The translations under genes were made by a program, and so were the position numbers. Under the pieces are notes generated by a model. That model worked only from the letters and a program-made list of their open reading frames with translations, was not told the DNA's origin and searched no databases. Source: Echinostoma caproni (lineage: Eukaryota; Platyhelminthes; Trematoda; Plagiorchiida; Echinostomatidae). Taken from it: DNA of 62,950 nt. The stretch lies in the NCBI GenBank assembly GCA_900618425.1, contig UZAN01039752.1:26731-89680 (forward strand). Reading direction: 5' to 3'. Shown piece by piece: positions 35,401-47,344 of the stretch (position 1 is the first letter of the stretch; each line of letters opens with the position of its first letter).

Positions 35401-38400
35401 CTGTCCCGATGTTACACCTTGTAAATGTAATTTTCGGATACTCTTGTAGGTAGGAAAGACCGATTAATTCCCCTTGGGTTTTTTCACCCCTTCTTAAAGT
35501 CACCATTTGGCGCTGAACACACAAAAAATTACTTACGAATGTAAGACCAAGATCAAGATCAGACTGGCAGTCAAGCAGTACTGAGTTCCCGTGAGCAAAA
35601 CGGNGTCAGGATGATCTATTCGTCTTTCTGTTGTCCCAGTAATGGAAAACGGGGTGCACAATGCTCAATATTCTTATTCATTTGTTCAATGGGAGACCTG
35701 ATGTAAAATCGGTTCAAAACGTTTTGCGAAAAAATTCCAATAATCTCCAGTTGTTCAGATAGCGGTCTTAGTAAACATCCGATTTTATGGTCACAAAAAT
35801 ACCAGCTAAATTTAAACGGATTGAAATTTACGTTGAATTCGGCCTAATTCAATTAGGAGCAACATCGGAGTTCCAGTAGCTTGGAACAAACTTGTCCCTT
35901 GTTCTGACAAATAGATGAAATTTTATTCGATAATCACGTCTGCAGATCATTCTGCACGTGGGTGATTTTTATTTCCACAGGATACGCACTGTGATCTTGA
36001 TATTGATCAATAATAAAGGATGCACACTGTGTGTTTATTGGCTTTCCTCTGGGGCAAGATTCAACAAGAGAGAAATTAGGCTGTGTTATATGAAAGCAGA
36101 GAAGTGACCATTTTTGTACCTGCCGTGCTCTTGACGCACCTCTCCCTCTCTCTCTCCTCTCCTATTAAGTAAGCCTTACGCTCGTATGCAAGAGGCTTAT
36201 AGCACAGCAATCTACGTGACATTTTGGTTGCCTGAACAAAAAGAAGAGTGCGCAAAAAGGTATTCAAAGCGAATTGTTCGTGGTTAAAACATTGCGCATA
36301 CTGATGATTGATCCAGAAAGATTGTTGTGGGAATACGGTGCCACAATATTTCCCTGCCTATTCTGTTCGGCTTAAAGGCTAAAAGATTAAATATGTGTCA
36401 TTGACTGACTGACTGGCTGACAACGACTTGGGCAATGATCCAACTCAATTGATGGTACAACCAATGGCATTCAAACGGAAACGTTTTCGAATGGCGAAAC
36501 CATTTAACATTGCAGATAGAACAAGGAGTTCCACGTACCATTTGTAATAATTTGCATTATCCGTTAGGGGCCTTGATTTATCTCGGATTTTATTTCCTGC
36601 CCTCGTATTCGATTTGGAACTTGCCCAGTCTATTCGACTTATCCATTCAACACATTTTCAAGAGGGAGCAGGAAACACCAGTGTTGCTGTTGGTGGTTAC
36701 CAGAGTGAGAAAAAAATATTCCCATTGCCATCGTTCGACATCTTACAGATACAAGGCTTCCAGTGAATGAAGACGCCGTTAAAGTGATATATGGAGTGCC
36801 TCCTAATCCATCACGAGCTATTCCTTAATGACACTAAGAACCAGCCAAGACATTGGCCTCGGCTTTGTTCTCGAAAGCAATCCGTCAAAGCACTTCCACT
36901 GCCATGGACCTGGTGTGAATGCATCCCCGTGATTGGGGATGATCGTTTCCAGGACCCGGACTGTTCTCGAACCCTCCTCCCCACCCTCGGTGTCTCAGTT
37001 CCATTTCCTTTCACTCAACACCCACTTTTTGTTTGATTTGATTAGATCTACCGAACAAATTAACGAACACACCTAAACCGTTTTTTTTTTTAATTTCAAA
37101 TGCACTTACCTAATTATATGACCTGGGGAAGAAATTACAATGGGATTCTTCAATGAATTCATTACTCAGTTCTTTGTGACAGATAACTAGTTTTCCTAGG
37201 GGCTACTGTGGTGGATTTATTACACCAAGATGTCGGATTGCTAAACTCTCTCAGCAGTATTCCATATCTTCGGTCAGTGTACAATCGACTGCACTCATCG
37301 CTACAGCATACTCGCCTGAAGTAGGAGCATCCATAAATAGCACACATGAGGAAAGTCAAGTGATTGCGTTCCCCTGTGCTGAAGAATAGGAGAGGTCGCA
37401 ATCAGTATTGAACAAAATGAAATGAAATAAATCGTTTCACAGTTTGTCTTTCTTACGGACAGTTGAGTGTCTTTCCATCAGTGCATCTTAAACCACTGTT
37501 ACAATCGAAAACTTGCAGGTTTGCTAAATACTCCACTAGTGAAAACTGCAATGTAGATGGATACCTTTACTGAAATGAATTATCTTGTATGGAGTAATTC
37601 GGTAGCCATTCCGCTGAACGAGGTTTAAAAGGCTAGATTTAGAGAGGAAGTGCAGCTCTGATGTGTCTCAGAAATAAGCTCACTACACGTTATTCGGGAA
37701 GTATCCAGTTGTTGAGCATCGTGAACTTCGAGATTATCAAATTATGGATTCTGAACTGAGGCCATAACTGAATCCATACCTTCCCATCTCAGTGGACAGT
37801 TCTTCAACTAAGACACACCCATACCGGAAACTGCACAAGATTGCCCCAATACAATTCATGCCAGGATTGCTTTGTGAAAGTAACTAATAGGATCAGAGAA
37901 CGAAGATATTTTGTTATTCTCAGCATATAACTTTATGCTTGAGCTGTCTTCCTGTACATCCCACCACGTATACCGGAACTCGGGAAACCGCCAAGAAACA
38001 ACGCGGGTCGGATAAACATGGAAAGGTACGAAATGTACGATTTTCTGACTTGTTTTGTTTGCTTCTCATCCTTGGAGTTTGAATCCCTGAGGTGAACATT
38101 AGTGAATGCGTGTTGCTAGGAGCATGTTTGTAAACTGAATTCAGATGATCCGTTTAGGGTGGAAGGATTCCGACGCCTGGTTATATTTAGAATCAGAAAA
38201 ACAATTAAGCTTCTCGGACTGCTTTACAGCCCTAGGAAACATAGGCAGAACAAACAGAAATAATTGAATGACATGTTTAGGATAGTTGACTAATTTGTGA
38301 TCACTCGAATAAAAACCAAACAGAGTAGCGGGGTCAACCGCGATCAAAACAATCCACAGATTATAAATTGGTATTAGTGTGTCAGCAAGAATAGTTCACG

Positions 38401-39118
38401 GCGCTGTAGTATCCAGGCAATAATGTGGGACGTTCTACATCCCGTCAAGTGTTATCTAATTGGTAATTTTGTTTTCCCATTGTGCCAAGTAGAACGATAC
38501 AACAGGTATGTGTTGTGTACTTTCCAATATTAGGAAATATGTGGTAGCAAAATAAATAATTTACCTAGAAATGAAGAAGAGCAAATAAATTGAGCCAAAC
38601 TGAGGATTCAATACAAAAAAATAGGGTAAAACCGAACCGACTTTTGTTCATGAGACCGCATAGACTGAGTCGGGTGTTATGGTTCTGCACCAGCAGCGAA
38701 CAGTTGATTTGTTCGATCGCATCACCCAATATTTCTCCACTCCTGTCAAGAGTCAAGTGATCAATTTACACGAAAGCCAAAGATGAAACTCGTATCCGTG
38801 ATCCTCACAGTCCACATAACGCGTATGGTGATTCTGGTTGTTCCGTAACATTTGAACAAAAAAGTATTTTTTTTTCATATTACCTTGTATGTTTTTGTAC
38901 TTACTATTAGGCATTGTGATATTATCGAATTATATCTGTCCGATATCAATATTGGTTTATTGTTAGTGCTTTTCGGAACATTGCATTTCGAAAATTCTTT
39001 CTCGATGTCCCCCAGAAATAGGCCGGGTAAAGTTGAAAAACATGATTGAAGCTAGTTGGAAGTTGTAAACCATCAATGGGTGATAAAACGTATACATTCA
39101 CCACAGAAGAAATTGTTT
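35401..39118. other. No gene recognised
   Basis: One undefined base at 35604. A small perfect hairpin CATCCCC-GTGATT-GGGGATG lies at about 36925-36945, within a relatively GC-rich patch (36790-37020) whose forward frame of 81 codons has no motif. T run at 37080-37092. Confidence 0.45.
37113..37125 (-). other. Candidate 13-nt micro-exon
   Basis: The minus strand shows a strong pyrimidine tract and acceptor (TTTCTTCCCCAG), then 13 bases ending TTAG, then a consensus donor GTAAGT. If not a micro-exon, the acceptor opens no coding frame, since all three stop quickly. There is no partner exon to support it. Confidence 0.15.
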
Positions 39119-39402
39119 TAGAGTATCAAGCTTGGATTAGCCCATTCGATTGTTCAGAGGCACCAGGCACTCTTGATCGTCTTGGGTGTGCGTTTCACTC
39201 CTTGGGAGATCGTTAATTCCCCATAAGATAATGCATTCAAGTGTGATGGAAATGTTTGTGATAACCAACAAAGTGCACCCAGCAGCTGTTTCGTCCTGTT
39301 TGGGACTCGTCAGCAGTGCGTACTTTTTGTTTCCCTTTCAGGACTCGAACCGCGACCAGTCGGGTCGGGACTGCAAACCCTTACTCCTGAGCTGCACGGT
39401 CT
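39119..39402 (-). mobile_element. Hammerhead-bearing tRNA-headed SINE (family S3), copy 2
   Basis: On the minus strand from 39402: head (A box like CAGCTCAGGAG 39394-39384; B box GGTTCGAGTCC 39351-39341), hammerhead (39320-39273), proximal body (ACAAACATTTCCATCA), distal body (AACGATCTCCCAAGGAG, AGAGTGCCTGGTGCC, GAACAATCGAATGGGC) and an end at GATACTCT. This is the least rearranged copy and sets the order of the unit. Its 5' edge is cut at the head, where it meets an inverted third copy. Confidence 0.8.
39273..39320 (-). ncRNA. Type I hammerhead ribozyme with intact core, cleavage site lost
   Basis: Minus strand: CTGACGA (39313-39307), stem II GTCC/GGAC with loop CAAACA, GAAA (39292-39289), then CAGCTG and TGGGTGCAC. 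CTGACGA, stem II and GAAA match the catalytic core, and stem I can form six pairs with one bulge (CGCACTG side against TGGGTGC). Where the copy at 1.9 kb has GTC after stem III, this one has GC: the U16.1 is deleted. Self-cleavage should be lost. The stem II and loop wording is very close to that of the Sm-alpha hammerhead. Confidence 0.8.
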
Positions 39403-39552
39403 CTGAACAATCGAATGGGCTAATTCAAGCTTGATACTCCAAAACATTGATTGAGCCATTCGTGCAAGGTGGTGACCATCGGCCGTGTAGTTCAGGGATA
39501 GGGGGTTTGAATACCCGGCCCGACTGGTGGGGTTCGAGTCCTGACAGGGACA
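39401..39552 (+). mobile_element. SINE family S3, copy 3 (tail then head), inverted to copy 2
   Basis: Plus strand: distal body from TCTGAACAATCGAATGGGC to GATACTCC, then ATTGATTGAGCCATTCG, then the head with A-box-like TAGTTCAGGGA (39488-39498) and B box GGTTCGAGTCC (39531-39541). Homology ends shortly after, before the hammerhead. The tail-to-head junction is the same as in the copy at 1879-2205. It forms an inverted pair with copy 2. Confidence 0.75.
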
Positions 39553-40281
39553 CAAAAGAAATTATTTTCCTCATTATAATATAATGAAATATATAGTTCT
39601 GTCGTCATACCATGTGTGAGATCATTTACTTGCTCCTGAGATCGAGAAGAATGAGTTGGTCACCAAGGAAGCGCTGTCGCATCTGGTTGAAATCAAACCT
39701 GTTGTAACCAAGTAATAAAGACAGTTAAACCTCCAAATCTCATGTAGATATTGAGGGAACTCGTGCAATATGACTCTCAATTTCAGTTCGCAGTATAATA
39801 CCGGCATGCCGATAGATATGAGTCAAGAGCATGAAAAGTGAAATTTATCTCCATCTCCAATGTTCTTCGTTTTCTTATATCACCATTTGAGTTGGTTTGA
39901 TGTTCAATGTCATATTAAAATTTTTTGTTTGAAAGTTACCTATGGGAATTAAATAATATTGTATGCAAACATGCATGAATGTCCATTCATTCTCACAATA
40001 TTTTGTTTCATAAGAATATTTATTGTGGTCGATACGCGTATTATAAAGTTTTTTTTCATCGCCTGACTTTGGTCGTTCACGGCGAAGGTCGCGTCATGTG
40101 TTTGAGGAAACTGACAATTGTTGTTTGGCAGTCAATTTGTTGGACTCCGTGCGACACTGCTGCCCGCATTCCGATAAATAAAGAAGGATAAATAGGATAT
40201 TAACGAAATACCATTCCAATCCCTCTATCATGTTTGTGAGTTGTTTTTATAAATGAATTGTAATGATAACTTTTTTATTAG
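39553..40281. other. No gene recognised
   Basis: AT-rich. A 70-codon forward frame at 39979-40191 has no motif. Possibly the intron leading to the candidate exon at 40282. Confidence 0.4.
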
Positions 40282-40364
40282 GGCTTCGTTATGTTAAAGG
40301 TGATGATATACCAGCAAACGCTGTTGAACTTGATAAATTATACTTGTTTAAAGCATTTAACTAA
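40282..40364 (+). CDS. Candidate terminal coding exon, function unknown
   Basis: A T-rich tract ending TTTTTTATTAG gives a good 3' splice site at 40280-40281. The exon then reads, after two bases of a split codon, LRYVKGDDIPANAVELDKLY and LFKAFN, followed by TAA. Composition is natural (charged, no low complexity). The length is short and I do not recognise the family. No upstream exon could be paired with it. Confidence 0.3.
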
Positions 40365-43360
40365 TAGAAGCAAAAACATCCATGAGTATCATTGCTGTTA
40401 TGTTCCGTCTAATGTGGGTGCAATATCATATTCAATCCAGTGAGTGAGGCTAAACACTAAGCGCCTTGAGGAAACTCAGAGTGCCACACTAGTTTCATCC
40501 ATATCCGTCAAGTGTTCAAGAAGATTTGTTGTCGTACGCTAGCCACAGCCTGATGGAGGGACATTATCGCTCTAATATTTACCAACTCTACCCAACACTG
40601 AATTCTCCGTGCACAACAGCTCCCTTAATGTTTAAATGAACTCCTCGCATCCGAAATCTGATAAATATTGATGATCGTATTGCTGAATGGATAACTACCA
40701 AAATCACCTTAGGGAACATCTACCGGTGATGCTATGTGATCTGAGTACTGCCTAACCAGCAAATCGTTTTTTCAATGGAGCAGAGATATGCACAGTGCGA
40801 ATTACCTGATGAAAAATAAAGGGTGTTCGGTCCTCCTGCATTTTACTTGAAATGTAGTTCTTATCTAGGTGAGTGAAAGTTCGCAACTAGATGCTCCATT
40901 AACTCCTCGCCGCTTAAGTTCAAGAAGCTGATTTGTTAATGTAGATTTACCCAAAAAGAAACCTAAGGACTTGACAGACGTATTTCTAGAAAAACAACCA
41001 CTTTTGTGTGTCACCTAGGACACGTGCAGTGGACTGTCTTTGTCGCAACACAGTTTCAATCAACATAGAACTACTATTCGCTTATAACTGTAATGTTCCG
41101 TCCTTATTCGAGCCTGAAAATATCTATTTTATCATGGAGATACTTCACCAAATGCCATCCTTGTTTTTTCCTTGTTCAGGGCATTAAATCACACATTGCC
41201 AATACAGATCTGTCACTTTTGATTTGCCGGTTACATTACTTGTATTCATTGCGTTCACGAATATGCGATTAGGTGCAACTTTCCTGATTAAATAGCACGG
41301 AATGTCAGTTGTCAAATACCTATACAACTGGACTTATAGAATAAACTGCTTTATGTATTCAGCATACAAAAGTAAAATCAACTTTCACAAACCACAGTGA
41401 CCATACAAAGACTTTCTGATGTAATATAGAAACCAGTTTTCACACGATTCTTTCCACGAGCCCGGGAGTCACCGGTGCACAACACATCCCCATGGATTTC
41501 AAACCATCTTATCAACACCGAGAGACCAAATTCGGTGCATATGTCACAATTGAAATCATAAATTGATTATCCTAGTATTAAATAACTGGATATCACGCAT
41601 AATGTCACACCCCATAAAAAGCACCCTCCCAAAAAAAAGACCGATGAAAAACTCACCCAACACTACCAGTGATGTCGAAAGAAAAGAATGTGCGTACAAG
41701 GCATTTTTCGGTGTCCACGGAGAATATAACGTGAATAAATGCTCGTCACCATCCAGTCGATGACAAGCTTGAACACACATTACATGCACTCATGCACGCA
41801 GGGCAGGGTAGCAGGTAGCCTGATGGTTTTCGTGCTCATTCTACTGTTGTTGTTGTTGTTGTCATTGTTGTTGAACTTTCAACTTTCAATATTGTGACAA
41901 TCATAGTTGTTAAAAGGTATGGAACTCTCTATTGGTATTTTAGTCAACCTAATAAAACAAACTTGGGACTAGGTAAAGGGAGGAAAGAGGTTGGAAGCGG
42001 TAAGCGTTAGAGGTAAACAATTGTGAAGGTCTGAAGAGCCCGCTTAATCATAATCATTATCAGCAGCAATAATAACAAGTGCGGGAGGAACGGTAGGCAT
42101 TAGTTAGTAGCGGCACTACGTGATATACTCCAAGTTTCCGGTTGATCAACGGGTGGATAGTCTTGCCATCGGAATGTTGTAAAGAGCATCATCACATTTT
42201 CCCGGTGGCACGTGAATGGGCGTAACAGCAGTTTTGGATCGTGAGAAAATAAAAGAGAGGATTTTGATTTCAAAGTTTCTGTCATATGATCGCTTCCCGT
42301 GACCACTTAAACATTGATTAAACTGGTCCAGTCGACCGTTAAATTCTTATGGATGGACTCACAGTCCATGATAGCGTGCTATGGTCAGATACACAGAAAA
42401 TAGCAAATGCACTGTTTAATCACGGTAGATTCACGAGTCCCTAATGCCAAGAGGCGTATACAAGAGCATTGAAACACATGGAAACACAACGTTTGGATTT
42501 GAGTACAGCTCAGCAGTAATACTGCGTTTTCAAACCAATTAGGTAGCCAGTTTAGGATATAATCAAACCCCGAGAAATATTCAAACTTTGAGATGAACCA
42601 CTCTCTTTGTTTTCACCTCTTCTATTGAAACTCTTAAATCAAGATAAAAAGGTGAAGGAACTAGCTGTATTTCACTTACTGATCAGGTCATATAGGGTAG
42701 GGCGCGATAGATATTAAATATATATTTTTTCCATGAAAAATATACATATAAACACTAATTTTTACATCAGTTAAATGTGCTATACACCAGCACTGGCTTA
42801 AATCGCCCATGGGTATTAAACTTCGAGCTTTCCGTTGTTCAAAAATTGCTTGTTTTTGTTACCATTTTTGCGTAGACCAAAAGCGTGCGTTTCCTGCCCC
42901 CAAACTTTAAAACAATGTTAATTGGAAAATATGGCATTCAAAATATTTCGATTTCTCATGAGATACAACTGATAAACAGTATTGCGTACACAAATAAGTG
43001 TACAGCGGTTCCGAGTACGAGGGTGGATGGCTTATTTTTGATCTGATTCTGTCATCCCGGTTTAGGTTTTATTCATCTGTCCCATCGTCCCGTCGGATCT
43101 AACGAGTGATTTTCGAAAGGCGACGAAATCATGAGCTAAAAAGATATGCAAGCAGACTGCAAACAATCACTCATCGTTAGTGAAGTCAGACATTGGTTTT
43201 GTCGTGCAGTTGCTTTCATTTAAATAAGAAAGAAACACTGCTGCTCGCAATCGAGTCGAATAGATAAAATAATTTGGCAACTTTGTCAGGCGGTTACGAT
43301 TGAAAACGATGACCAATAGAATAGGGTCAGGAAGCAAACGAGTGTGATGACAGACAGGCT
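40365..43360. other. No gene recognised; (TTG)n at 41844-41873
   Basis: The only structure is a TTG trinucleotide run of about nine units. Overlapping frames on both strands at 41556-41789 carry no motif. Confidence 0.5.
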
Positions 43361-43516
43361 TACTGACTGATTCACTGACTGACTGACTGACTGACTGACT
43401 GACTGACTGACTGACTGACTGACTGACTGACTGACTGACCGATTGACTAACTGACCGACTGCAGCTGACTGGCTGACTGCAACTGACTGATGGACTCACT
43501 GATTCGCTGATTGACA
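43361..43516 (+). repeat. (GACT)n tetranucleotide array with decayed flanks
   Basis: A core of about 16 perfect GACT units (about 43374-43438), followed by variants such as GACC, GATT and GCAACTGACT up to 43516. On the minus strand it forms a 116-codon frame rich in SVSQ, explained entirely by the repeat. Confidence 0.9.
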
Positions 43517-45386
43517 TCTTCTCATGGGAGTGAAAAATCGGTGCATTTCGGTTTTTGCAGAAGATTCTGAAAATCCAGAAGCACTGCTATAGGAGTCCGG
43601 TCTTCAAATTTTGTCGATTTGCATTACTGATGACTTTTTAGCAAATAAACGAAAACCCTGTGCACCATGCATTCAACTTTTTATGGTAGTCTGTGACATG
43701 TCAAATCTCTATGATAAATACACAATCACCAAAAAAATCCGGCATCCTGTTTCGTATCAATTTATCTACTTTTTCGTCTGACTTTTTATCCATTTCGTCA
43801 ACACAATAATAAATATGTGAGCAGAATTCATATTGGCCATCATTTTCGCGTGCTCTCATTCAGCTGTTAACGCACGTTTCTATGATAATGTCAAACAAAG
43901 AAACAAAGAGTGGAAGCAAATGATTTGAGAACGGTAGGGTAAGTGAGAGCTGCATGAATCGTGTTTGGTAAGGGATTAAACTCAAGTTAGATGATAAAAG
44001 TTGATATTATATTGAATTGGCTCGCTTTAGTGGATGCAAGTGCTTACTTTTGGCAATCTATTATTTTTTTATTCAATATTTTGTTCAATTTTGCTTGTTT
44101 ATNACAGGTCGTCAACAAAATATTGTTAGTGGTTGTAATCTTAGTAGTTTGTAGCTCGTTGCGGCTTATCTAAACATTCCTATGCGGATCAAAATTTTAT
44201 GAACGCAAAACACAGTTGTGTCGAAAATTTCCGATCTAGTCTTAGATCTGATGAGGTGAGAAATATAGAATATTAATTGGCACTGAAAAAATATAATTGA
44301 CAAATTTTTGAGGATGTCCCATATGACATAACCGAGAAAAATTCACTAGTTACTGCGAGATTCGAGCTAACTCATGAGCGTATGCCGTGTCCTTCGACAG
44401 CTGACGCCGAATCATCTCAGCTGAGGCTTCAACAAAAATTCTTAAAAAAAGTCGAAACATAGGCGTGTTTCATTTCATTTGAACCTCTGTTTTGGTCCGC
44501 AAGAGTTCGACACACCAGTGATACATTAGAGACATCGTTGCCTCAGTGATCATAGTTGAGTTTGTTTCTCGCAACTCGCGTTCACTGCAGGTTAGTGATC
44601 ACTTTTGTATCGCAATGCCGGGTGAAAACGAGTCTCACCAGTGATGTTTCGTTTGGTGGACAGGGCTGCTCGCCCATTGCATTTGCAATCGGTTTCAGCA
44701 TGAGGTATGAACTCATCAGCCTTTTGCCGCCTTTCAGTCTCTCTTAATCGGACTGACCACAGTTTTGCATAGGACTTTCTCATCTCCACTTGTCTCCCGC
44801 TTTTTGTAGAGATTCGGCCACATATAGGGGATAGCATTTTACGACCTGGTATACTGATCATCAATCTGGATTGTTGTGTATATCACCTTTCAGACATACT
44901 CTCATTCATGTTCAGGACAGAAAAGTCGCACAACAGTCCTTATCTACAGTGTTACCGCCTAGATTTATAGCTGGATATATGGGTAATCTGGTGCGAATTG
45001 AGCGAGTATGGGACAGGGTCTTTCATAAGTTTTCGGAGTCAGTGACTACCTCCGGATTGCTTTATGATTATAGATTTACTGCTGCAAATTATAAAAATGA
45101 TGTATTCAACATCCTTGTCCTAGCCCAACAAATCACACTGAAATAATTTCCCAGGACCTAACATACTCCGGTCGAGTCCCATGATTTCGACGCAAATCCG
45201 TTGTGACCGTCAGTTTCCATGCCTATAGATCTGTCCACATTCCTGTGTAAGTTAGGCGACTAGGGATGTGAATCGTAGATATTAGCTGTTACAGTGCCAC
45301 TGAAGTATGTGAAGTCCGTTCGACGGTAGTGGTGATTTACTCACAACCCGATTAAATAAGGTATTTCCTTGTGCGATCCGTAGGAG
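43517..45386. other. No gene recognised
   Basis: One undefined base at 44103. A minus-strand frame of 90 codons (44592-44864), rich in Arg/Lys/Glu, ends close to a GTGAGA donor-like site but has no recognised motif. Confidence 0.4.
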
Positions 45387-45560
45387 CGGTGGTGGCCCGG
45401 TGGTAACGATATCAAATTATCACCCCGGGGATGCATGTTCGAATCCCAACACCACCGCCTGACGTGCCCCATCGCGTGTTGAATGGCAGCCCCATTTGAT
45501 TGACCGCTCCTCCCTTCCTGAAAAGAGTATCCTTGTATATTAAATAAAAGGAAGTAAAAT
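45387..45560 (+). mobile_element. tRNA-derived SINE, family S1, best-preserved copy
   Basis: Starts with a GGTGGTGG-type acceptor side, A box TGGCCCGGTGG (45393-45403), then CAAATTATCACCCCGGGGAT, B box GTTCGAATCC (45437-45446) and ACACCACCGCC closing the tRNA-like head. The body carries GAATGGCAGCCCCATTTGAT and CGCTCCTCCCTTCCTGAAAA, and the 3' end is AATAAAAGGAAGTAAAA. Related copies lie at 5391, 10573 and 23517 (minus) and, more distantly, 3462 (plus). It is transcribed, if at all, by pol III, and depends on a LINE for mobility (known for SINEs in general). The partner is unknown. Confidence 0.85.
45393..45446 (+). promoter_or_regulatory. Pol III A and B boxes of SINE S1
   Basis: A box TGGCCCGGTGG differs from TRGYNNARNNG at one position; B box GTTCGAATC is a full match. 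The spacing of about 33 bases between boxes is tRNA-like. Confidence 0.7.
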
Positions 45561-47094
45561 GAAGAGAAGAAGAGAGAAAGAAGAGATTTGGTCAGTTAAT
45601 AAATAGTCACATTTATAGTCATAGTAAAAAGTATGATCAGTCAGGTAAAAACGTTAAATTGCAAAACACCATATTGAAGTTACATCCAAAACAACTATTG
45701 TACGTTTGAACTGCATGACCGTCATGGAAGTGATCAGATAATAGAGTTGGAATGACAATAAATTAACAGGCTTTAGTTCATTCGTAAAACCTAAGGCCTA
45801 ACGGTTAGCAAAACCGGATATTTACCATTCCACAGAAGAATAGTCTGATTTGTTTTACCTATTAAGGGATTCACTGTATCAGTGAATAGTCCGAGCACTG
45901 GTTTTTTTAATATTTTCCAAAACGAAAACTGGAGCAAGCGTGCCATACATACTTAGGCATCGAGATGCGTCAAACCTAACCAAACCAATCTAAACGTTGT
46001 GTATCAACTTCGATCGGGTGATGAGGGAGGGAGACAGTAAATACTATGGTTTGCTCATCCTTGACATCTGTTCTTTGACCCTCGCCTATCTAAATCTTCG
46101 ACTTCGTTCTTTGATTCATTCCTATGTATTATAAGGAGTCAGAAGATGTAATCATTGAACAACATATCCCCGTTTTCTAATCATTTAGATTCATTCTCCA
46201 TGATCAATGACCTGAAGCATATGATACTTCACACTTCTTCTCTGTGTGATTTTATCTGCGATGAGAAAAAAAACCTCAACTGTTCCCCATTTGATAAATG
46301 CAAATCAGTGAATTATTCAGAAAAAAGAGGGGGAACGGATGATTGGAACAAACAGCCTTAAGAAAGGGTATAGAGTGTTCCCATTTTTTTCTCCAAAAAT
46401 CACAAATAACCTATGATGCCAATTGACTTTCTCATAGCCCATCAAATCTTATTTGGCCGGGTTTGGAATAACACACACTGTTGCACCACGGATTTTGAGG
46501 ATTAGTCATTGATCATCTAGAAAGTCGGAACCGCATACAGGTCATGCCATGCATGATTACAATAGGTACACATAGGTGGTCACCAGCACAGTGATAACTG
46601 ATACTTGTACTAACAACTACTACTGGTCGATTGTGATGCACTAAAATATTTTCTTTATGATCAAATGGAATTTCATGATATTTATTACTTGTTTTAATGC
46701 TTTTTGTATGGACAATAATTTACATCTTGTCTACTGGAATCTAAGTAGTTTCTAGGCTAGATAATTGTCAATTAAACGTACGTGACCTTGGTTGCTAAGA
46801 TCAAATGATCTGAACATGAAAAACGCAAAATTTATCAAGTATGAAAACGTAATATATTGTAATGGGAATAAATGAAGAATTATCCCAAATTATTTCCATA
46901 AACCCTTGCCACCTCGGATGTTTGCTATGAGGCATTTTTTTATCCTACATATAATATTCCATTAAAGCAACTCTATTGAATAACCAAATGAAAACGTTTT
47001 ACAACCAGGGGAAATTACAATAAATGAGGTCTCTTAATAATAATCTATGTTTGATATCTAACTCACTGAATTCGAGAAATACCATTTCAGAAAA
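45561..47094. other. No gene recognised
   Basis: AT-rich. No inverted terminal repeat that could belong to the transposase fragment at 47095 was seen. Confidence 0.5.
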
Positions 47095-47344
47095 GATGCA
47101 TGACTCCAAGGTTTAGTTCATGCAACTCCCCCCTAATAGTCCGGATCTCAACGTGATTGAAAATCTACTTTCTGTTTTGAAAAGTGAGCTCTATGGGCTA
47201 CCTACACATTGAACATTGGAGGCAAAAGTGTGATACATAATGGAGCACAAAATAGAAAATGACTTTATAACAATGTTGGTGGATTCCATGCCGAAGAGAC
47301 TCGAAAACGACCTAAAGAACAAAGGCAGACCAATCGACTATTAG
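47095..47344 (+). pseudogene. Tc1/mariner transposase, C-terminal fragment
   Basis: In one frame, from about 47096: KMHDSKV, a stop, FMQLPPNSPDLNVIENLLSV (47117 on), LKSELYGLPTH, a stop, TLEAKV, a stop, YIMEHKIENDFITMLVDS and MPKRLENDLKNKGRPIDY, followed by TAG at 47342-47344. SPDLNVIEN is the Tc1-type signature and its glutamate is the last residue of the DDE triad. HDSKV matches the block just before it. The first two catalytic aspartates and the DNA-binding domain are absent, and three internal stops show the copy is dead. The 3' flank carries AATAAA at about 47394 but no terminal repeat. Confidence 0.9.

Noticed and set aside
36925..36945. Perfect 7-bp hairpin CATCCCC/GGGGATG as a terminator
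   Set aside because: No T run follows and the genome is eukaryotic; a 7-bp palindrome is expected by chance in 63 kb.
43167..43517. A 116-codon minus-strand frame rich in SVSQ
   Set aside because: It is entirely explained by the GACT tetranucleotide array; the same applies to 16183-16395.
44244..44262. CTGATGAG followed by GAAA on the plus strand
   Set aside because: The intervening GGTGA cannot form stem II, and no stem I or III partner is present.
45387..45470. A functional tRNA gene
   Set aside because: A and B boxes are present, but the cloverleaf is not complete, the sequence continues into a SINE body and tail, and related copies occur at several sites.
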